The notes under the pieces: model-generated
Told to the model about the DNA's origin: nothing
The model's input: the letters and a program-made list of their open reading frames with translations, nothing else
The model's database searches: none
In this document: positions 57,369 through 64,000 of the stretch, piece after piece
How positions within the stretch are numbered: position 1 is the stretch's first letter
How the letters are laid out: every line of letters starts with the position of its first letter
Translations under genes and position numbers: made by a program
Source of the DNA: Schizochytrium sp. TIO01
Lineage: Eukaryota; Sar; Bigyra; Thraustochytrida; Thraustochytriidae
Length of the DNA stretch: 64,000 nucleotides
Direction of reading: 5' to 3'
NCBI GenBank assembly: GCA_004764695.1
Contig: SMSO01000034.1
Span: forward strand, 3,790,501 to 3,854,500

Positions 57369-59944
57369 CTTTTCTAAAAGCAAGACGTGAAACTACAATT
57401 CAACCACAGCCTACCTCTGTTTTCAAATCCAAAGCCGACAACTCTGCACAAACTCGACGCCGTCGCCAAGAACTGCAATATCTCTTTGCCACCCGCGATG
57501 ATCCCACAAATAGCTCTCGTCATTCTCATAAAGCTTTATTATACCTATTGCTATATATGCGACCTAGTAAACCTGCTTCTTTCAATAACCACGGTAACCA
57601 GATCAATCAAAGGCAAGGCATCGCGATCATCCATGACAACAGCGTAGTAATTGCAATCAATACCCGTACCTGTCAAGCTTCGCAGTTCTTTGCATCATGA
57701 ATCAATCATTTGATCAAGCGCCCATGCTCTTGCATCATCATCGCATCCATCACCATCACGACGTCTCCTTTAGTCAGCTCCATGGTCCAACATCACCAGC
57801 AGACGTAGTCGAGGCCTTTAAGGTGCACCAGCCTGTTTCGTTAAGGTAGAAGTGCGGGAACAGAGGGAACGATGCGTCATCGGCGTTGCGCGAGGGCTTT
57901 CAAGTTTCGAGCATGAAAGAGCTCTGCGTCAAGTTGTTTGGGACGTGGCCTTCTCACTTGAGCTTGGAGCGAAAGCATCGTTTGTAGCTCCTGACATGCG
58001 AAAGAAGAATCGGGAGGCAGTACTCATATGATGAAAAGAGGGGTGGACAGAGTCTTGAAAGGCAAGAAACGAGAATGAGTCTTTGCTAAACCCTCTTTGG
58101 TTTTAAAGTAGGGTGCGGGTTCTAGAAGTAGTTTGGCTTTGACACAATCGACTCTGCGCAGGGAGGGGTCGCGCCAAAGGACCTGATGTGCCACATTCAG
58201 ATTCTTGCAACAGGCCACCACGAGCGCCGCCCATATTCTATGCCCGACTTAAGCAGTGGAATCCTGAGCTGTAGCATCGTCTTCCCTCCGATCACGAGAC
58301 AGGACCCAGAAACGAAATCTAAGAGTTCTGTGGTGTATCTATTCATAAATACTACACACACCCACCTTCCTTCAGACACGCTTGCAAAGATGGAGATGTC
58401 TATGCCGATGCAGTCGAAGCCAGCTTCAGCGCATCATCTGTAGCCGAGAGCGAGCGAAGCTGCGTTCTCCGCTGGAGAGAACAGCGGACTCAAGCAGCAG
58501 GTGACTCGCAGGAACACCATCTTTGTAATGCCGAAGCAAAGATCGAGGCGCAGTGAATGTAATCCTGGTACGCCTCAATAAACTGGAGTGTGCGTAGGGA
58601 ATCCATGACGCAAGCTGCCGTGACGAGGAGCACTAACGCGATATTGCTAAGCTGACAAGAGCTCTTGATAGAAAAAAAAAAAAAGCGAAACGAGGTCCTC
58701 GAGGAGGACGTTGGGGCGCTTTGCTGATGAGCAGCAGTGCAATGCAACGTCACAACGATCCGAGTGGGTTGATTTGTGGCTGTTGTGGAGAATCTTCAGA
58801 ATCTGAATTATTGTTATGAATTGCGCCCCTTCATTCCCGCAACTGAAAAGATTCCATCCCAGGTACTATTGAAACCTGTCTAATGCTGCCTAGCTACTGC
58901 TAATTCCGATGTAATGCAGCGAGTTTGGGGAAAGACCTTGAACGTTTTATAAGGAGAGGGGTGCTGCCGAGCAGGACAAAGAAATCTCAAGATGCGATGT
59001 TGACGAGTTGGAGGAGGTACATTTGTTGTCTAAAACTTGCAAATGCGGTTTCTTCAATCTTAGTCAACGACACGAATTCGACAATTGATGCTTCACTTTA
59101 GATACAGCACCAAAAAGGCATTGGAATTGCATTGTTTTTAATACTGAGAACAGCGCTGACTCTGCGGTGATAATGTGTTTTTATTAAAAAGTCGAAAAAG
59201 AAATGTCCTCGATTACACATCCCTCTTTACCTTGACCTTTCCCAGTGAACTTGAAAGGGAAATTCTCTAGAGAACCCGCGGTGCACGACGTATCGGACAT
59301 CAGATGATATCAGATCAGGTAATATTAGATGGTAACATAACAAGCCCCCTCTCCATTGTCTTGCCTCCTGTCGATTTGAGGAGCATCAGCAAGGCCTTCG
59401 ACCTCTTGGAGATAACTTTGGAGGAGAAGAAGTTCTCTGAAAAGGAAGGAAGCTCAGACTTAAACTTCTATGAACATCAAAGTCATTTTATGAGTTAAAA
59501 ATTAGAGATGAAAACCAGACCGCCATGTTTTCGAAACAACTTGTAGTAGGTAGGAAGGCACTTTGGCGCTGTACTTTAATGAATAATTAATCAACAAAGA
59601 AGAAGAAATGGACCACCTCAGCGCATCTTTTCATCCTTTCCCTGTTGTAATAAAGAGTTTTAGATGATGCTCAAGATCGTCGATCACTCAAATTTTAGTG
59701 CGACGACATTATGTCAGAGGTAACGTCGCTCAGTCTCCTCCAAATATGCTTTGACTGGGCTTCACAATGCTGCCTGAAGAAACACTTATGGAAAGGTGCT
59801 GCTGCTCGAAACTTGGCTTTGATTTGCATATTTTCTTCTGAAGAAATATTCGATTCCGCTCATTGGATTTCTTTGATGATATTTTTTTCTTGTTTTTGTA
59901 AAAGAACTACCTAACTATAGCCAATTGTCGCTGTTATGGTCAAT

Positions 59945-59990
59945 ATGAATGAATGAATGAAAGAATGAATGAATGAATGAATGAATGAAT
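59945..59990. repeat. (GAAT)n microsatellite
   Basis: About eleven copies with one AAAG interruption. Confidence 0.9.
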
Positions 59991-62202
59991 CCAGGTGGAA
60001 AAAATTGTTGCTGTTGAACGCCTTTTTCTTGGGGACGTTCAAATTGCCGTTGTTGCAAAAGATGGATAAAGCGACTGCCATGAAAGTGAATATCAAATAG
60101 AGCGAGACACGAAAAACGGGGAAATTTCAAACGGGTGATCTGTTTGAGTGCCCTCACTTAGAGAATTTTCCGCAATCGCTTCCTATATACCGGACATAGT
60201 AACTCTTGTATGCTTTATTAAGTTTTATTACACCTGGTCAGTACTTAATTAGTCCTAGCACCTACGACGCATCTTCCGCGAATCTGAGAAGAATCTCAGT
60301 CCTTGTCACTCTTCCCTCGAACTCCCTTTTAATTTAAAAAAGAGAATTCTAATTTTTCTCATTTTTTTTTAAAAAAATTTTATGACATTTCTTTTCTTTC
60401 AGTATTTCTTTTCCCTCGCTCTCCTCTCTTACTTTCTTTCTTGTTGTGAAACTTAATTCCAAAAACAACTGATACTGTTACCCATTTTGCTATTTAATGC
60501 TTAGCAGCTATGATGCTTCACAAAACATCTCTTCTCTGAGTTGCTGCAATAATATGTACTTTTACTGAAGCTCTTGCTCCCACTGTGAGTCGAGGTAAGT
60601 GCAGGGTTTTTTTGAAAAGACTGACCTCCTAAGCTAAATACTAACAGTCAAAGCATCATTTTGGTCTGCTTAGCTGTAGGAGTAGGAGGCCTTAGTGCTA
60701 GAAAAGCACGAGGAAACAGGACGAGCTCAAAGACTAAAGCAAGCTCCCACAGAGTCTAAAACATTGGCGTATTATCGTGGTCCTTATTCGGTCGTACGTA
60801 CCTTTTTATAGTAACGGTAGCAGCATCTCAAACTTACCTTCGAAGACGACATGAAAAACTGAGCTCTTCCTCGATTTCGAAGAGAGTGCACTGAGTAGAA
60901 GGTGCCTTAGGTGACTACTTTGATCGCTGATAATGCAACGAGATGAAATGAGATGAAGTGAGATGAAATGAAAAAAAAACGAAAGACCTCTTTATTCTCA
61001 GATATATGAACTCCTAGGAAGGCCTTTTAGTCTTGTTTACTCTCAACACTGATATATCCTAAGGCTGAGGGTATGACTAGTAATAGCACCTCGAGTGTCC
61101 ATGCCCTCACAAGAAAAAGCATGGTAAGACTCTAATATGAGTGTAACTATTTGAAAAAAAAGAAAAAAAGAGAAAAAGGATAGAAGGTACTTAATTGTAG
61201 ATAGTGGAGTACCTATGTGCATGAAGGCAATTTACATTTTTTTTTTCAAGTTATCATTCTTATTATTAATTTTATTTGAAATAAAAAAATTGAAGTGAAG
61301 GAAATCTTAACGAGAAAAGGCAAACTTATAGATGGAGAATAGGGGAAGGAAAAAAGAAGCAGAGAAAAGAGCTTCCATGAGGTTCTAACACCTTTCTGCT
61401 GATGCATTCATTAGCTTTCACGATTAGTGAAGAATAATGAAGGAATAAAGGAGGGAAAGAGGCGGAAAGAAAGAGAGAGAAACAGGTGCGAAGAACACAG
61501 AAGGAAAAGAGTCAGTGGAGACAGGGGGCATGAAACCAGAGGAGAGAATATTACATTTTCCCTTTTAACTCGCAATTTATGACGTTTAAAGAGAGAATTG
61601 CGTGACTCAGATATGGCACAGTAAGGCAGTGTGATGTGAGGGTGAGAGACTCTTTCCCAGAGTAAAAATAAAAATAAATAAATAAAAGACAGAGAGGGGA
61701 AGTAAGAAAGAGAGAAATGGAAAGTATCGTCGATGCCGCAACAGAACGGGGCAAAGACCAATCTACAACAAGCGATATCGTCCGTACGCGGAGACCAAGC
61801 GAGCGACAAAGCCAGCAGCTAGAACAGCGCCCAGCGTAGTTCAAGGACCTCCTGCCAGCAAGCACCGCCAGCACCCTTGAGTGCTACGCAAGTTGCGGCC
61901 CGCAGGGAACGGCATCGAGCTCCATTCCGGCATCTCCCTTGTGCAATCTATAAGGGGCCCTGAGGTTCAATCAGACGCACCCGTGCCAGGCACACAAGCA
62001 GAAGCCGCTTTGCGAGCTCAGAGGCCAAGGCCAGAGCGAGAAACCTAGGTCAGGGAAGCATCGAAGGCGCTCCATCCCGGCCCAACGAGCCAGCAGACAG
62101 CCTGCCTCGTGGATCATTGCGGTGCAAGAAGCCAGGCAGAGGGAACAGCTGTTCGGAGCACAGATAGACACCTCATCAATTAATTTCTCCCTTTCTCTTT
62201 TT

Positions 62203-62218
62203 CAAAGAAAGAAATAAG

Positions 62219-62262
<44 letters not shown>
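62203..62262. repeat. (AAAG)n microsatellite
   Basis: About eleven perfect AAAG copies after a few imperfect ones. Confidence 0.9.
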
Positions 62263-62264
<2 letters not shown>

Positions 62265-62916
62265 CCGTCTCAGCGCCCCTATAGTAAACACTAACCAACA
62301 CATAGTCTAACCACCTGAGCGCAGCGCGCCTAGGAGTTGACAACTTCTTCAGAGCACTGCAGCAGCGGAGACTAGGACCACTATACTCGAAAGACTAAGT
62401 CTGCGTTCTCTTACCTCAGTGATAAGGACGAGTAAGTGAGTAAGCAAGAGAGAGGGGGACAGACGATACATAGATAGAAAGAAAAGAAAAAGAAAAAACA
62501 AGGGACACAGCGAAGGCGTCTGAAGCAATCTTTCGAGACAGAAGGTCTCCAGGTTATCATAAGAGTCTAAGGGAGCAGAAAGAGGTTGGCAGAATACGCT
62601 TGTAGTTTGTGGACTGTTGTTCCTTCGGCCGGGATTGAGACACTGCCGTTGAGCTGCAGCCGTCTTGAGTACATCTTCTTTGGGATCCCTTTTCTTTCGA
62701 TCTTGACTTCCAGCTTCCTTTTTCTTCTTTCCGGGTTTAGGCACAAGCAGGTGCTTGATTGCGGGCTGGAATATCTATCCTCGGGGTAGAGTTTTGGGTA
62801 AATAGTGCTAATCGGCAACGGCACGGAAGGTTTCTCAGACTTGAAAACTTTGACGAAGAACGACGTGGAGAAAGTTGAGGCAACGAAGCAAGCAGACCCT
62901 TAACTCTTGGACAAAC

Positions 62917-63528
62917 ATGGGCATCTTCATGACCTCGACCCCTGATGCTTCTATGCAGAACGGCGCGGCTGCCGTTAAGCTGGCCGACATGGACGACGGA
63001 TGGTGCATGGTCTCGGCGAGTGAATCTCAGCAGGTACGTTACACGCAAAATGGTTATCATCTTGAATGAAGTCATCATCATTAGAGACATACAACAACAA
63101 TCAATGCCACTTAGAGGGAAAGGTGTGAGCACTGCGAATTGGATATTTCCTTTAAGACGGACAGGGCTGGCGGAAAATTCTACGAGGATGGAAAAGGAGC
63201 AAGAGAATGACTGTGCAAGGCATGAATGTCTCTGCTAAGTGGGGTGGACGAAACATGCAGGAATGTTGTTCTTCAACTCTCTTTGGTTGTTTGGCCTTTT
63301 AAAAGCCAATGCCCCGTTTGAGTTGCTCAATAGTAGTTGAGGCGGAACGTGAATGTCTTGGTTTTTAGAACTGTACTTTTCATTGAGAAAGAGAGAGGTT
63401 GTATAACCGTAACAACTTTTTCGTCGATAAGACGGATTAGCGGAAGTAACCGCTACAATCCCACCTTGGCCAAGGCCCGGGCTCGTCATAGGGCTCGGAA
63501 AGTTGCGTCGCGTTTTCCTGATCTCTAA
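62917..63528 (+). CDS. Possible small spliced gene, unknown function
   Basis: Exon 1 is proposed at 62917-63033: ATG in a favourable context (ACAAACATGG), 39 codons (MGIFMTSTPDAS, then LADMDDGWCMVSASES), ending CAGCAG before a strong donor GTACGT, phase 0. A downstream frame ends at TAA 63526-63528 and reads RYNPTLAKARARHRARK near its end. It can be joined in phase through an acceptor at about 63336 (TAG|TTGAGG) or about 63385 (GAG|AAAGAG). The basic C-terminus and GC-richer codons near the end support coding. The middle is uncertain and further exons could lie beyond, so only exon 1 deserves moderate trust. I recognise no family. Confidence 0.3.
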
Positions 63529-64000
63529 CTCCCTCTCTCAAAGAAAAACAGAAACAAACAAAACAAAAGCACACACGCCTCTCTGTTGCGTGTGTGCTTT
63601 TACTTGTTCTTCTAAAACCATCACAAAATAAGGAGGTACATACATATCGTCTCTGCGCGCGTTTGAGTGTCTTCTTTGTCTTTTCTTACTAGTTCTCAGT
63701 CTCTACTCCGCAGACGCAAAATGGCTTATTGGAGCACTCACGCGTGTGCACCTGGCGTGCTTTGGCTCAAGACTCCTCGGCTGCTGCTGGCATTCTAGTG
63801 AGGAGCCGAAGAAATGTCGCCGCCTCCCCAAATTGGCCCCCCTCTCTATCCTGTTGGATTAACTGCACACACCTTTAAAGTACCTTTTCTAAAGGACGAA
63901 GGGTGTGAGAGGAAAAAAAACGAAAAGAAGAGGGGCACGGTCAAAGTAGCAGCACCAACATACGTACGTACGTACGTACTGTAGAGTTTTGGAGTTCGTT
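63529..64000. other. Window end, no gene recognised
   Basis: A pair of inverted words GCACACACGC / GCGTGTGTGC at about 63570-63600 can form a hairpin; it lies shortly after the putative small gene and may mark its 3' end. A (TACG)n run lies at 63960-63979. Confidence 0.5.

Larger units (their letters stand above)
57369..62916. other. Intergenic region, 5.5 kb
   Basis: No gene recognised. A His-rich ATG frame of about 50 codons starts near 57697 but has no family match. GAAT (59945-59990) and AAAG (62203-62262) arrays are present, and GAGATGAAAT words repeat near 60940-60970. Confidence 0.55.

Overview
The window is nuclear DNA of a unicellular eukaryote. It has canonical GT-AG introns of about 95-155 nt, intron-poor genes, a complete histone H3 gene and eukaryote-only proteins (GINS subunit PSF1, an ALKBH6-like dioxygenase, TB2/DP1/HVA22 membrane proteins). 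A (T)HAQKYF-type single-repeat MYB beside an AP2-domain regulator, and an ML-domain/papain fusion, point to a stramenopile; a labyrinthulomycete (thraustochytrid-like) is my best guess. That placement is inference, not proof. Coding DNA is GC-richer with C-ending codons in the presumably highly expressed genes (H3, alanine aminotransferase, cysteine protease). Intergenic DNA is AT-rich and full of tetra- and pentanucleotide repeats.

Layout. 1-2850: repeat-rich leader DNA. 2851-4332 (+): MYB factor. 5087-7506 (-): double TB2/DP1/HVA22 membrane protein, broken by two single-base frame changes. 9166-9967 (-): leucine-zipper protein with one frame change. 11283-14490 (+): large AP2 protein with one frame change; its 3' coding end overlaps a convergent acidic protein gene (14324-15343, -). 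15746-16108 (+): possible small spliced gene, divergent from it. 17122-18855 (-): four-exon, four-TM membrane protein. 22279-23457 (+): aspartoacylase-family hydrolase. 27971-28252: 102-bp inverted repeat. 29201-30648 (+): secreted ML-papain protease with one frame change. 31290-32177 (-): ALKBH6-like. 33077-34654 (-): alanine aminotransferase. 34655-53704: about 19 kb with no recognisable gene, rich in microsatellites. 53705-54115 (+): histone H3. 55030-55863 (+): PSF1 in three exons. 56940-57368 (-): hotdog thioesterase. 62917 onward (+): start of a possible small spliced gene.

The genes do not form a pathway. Three encode likely DNA-binding or transcription proteins, two chromatin/replication proteins, two membrane proteins, and the rest are metabolic or secreted enzymes. 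The most notable items are the tandemly duplicated reticulon-like TB2/DP1 protein, the AP2 protein with a long helical C-terminal half weakly resembling the Pol I factor TAF1A, the ML-papain fusion, the near-perfect foldback, and five single-base frame breaks (four of the same +1 sense) in otherwise intact genes. The frame breaks most likely reflect uncorrected indels, but they deserve a check.
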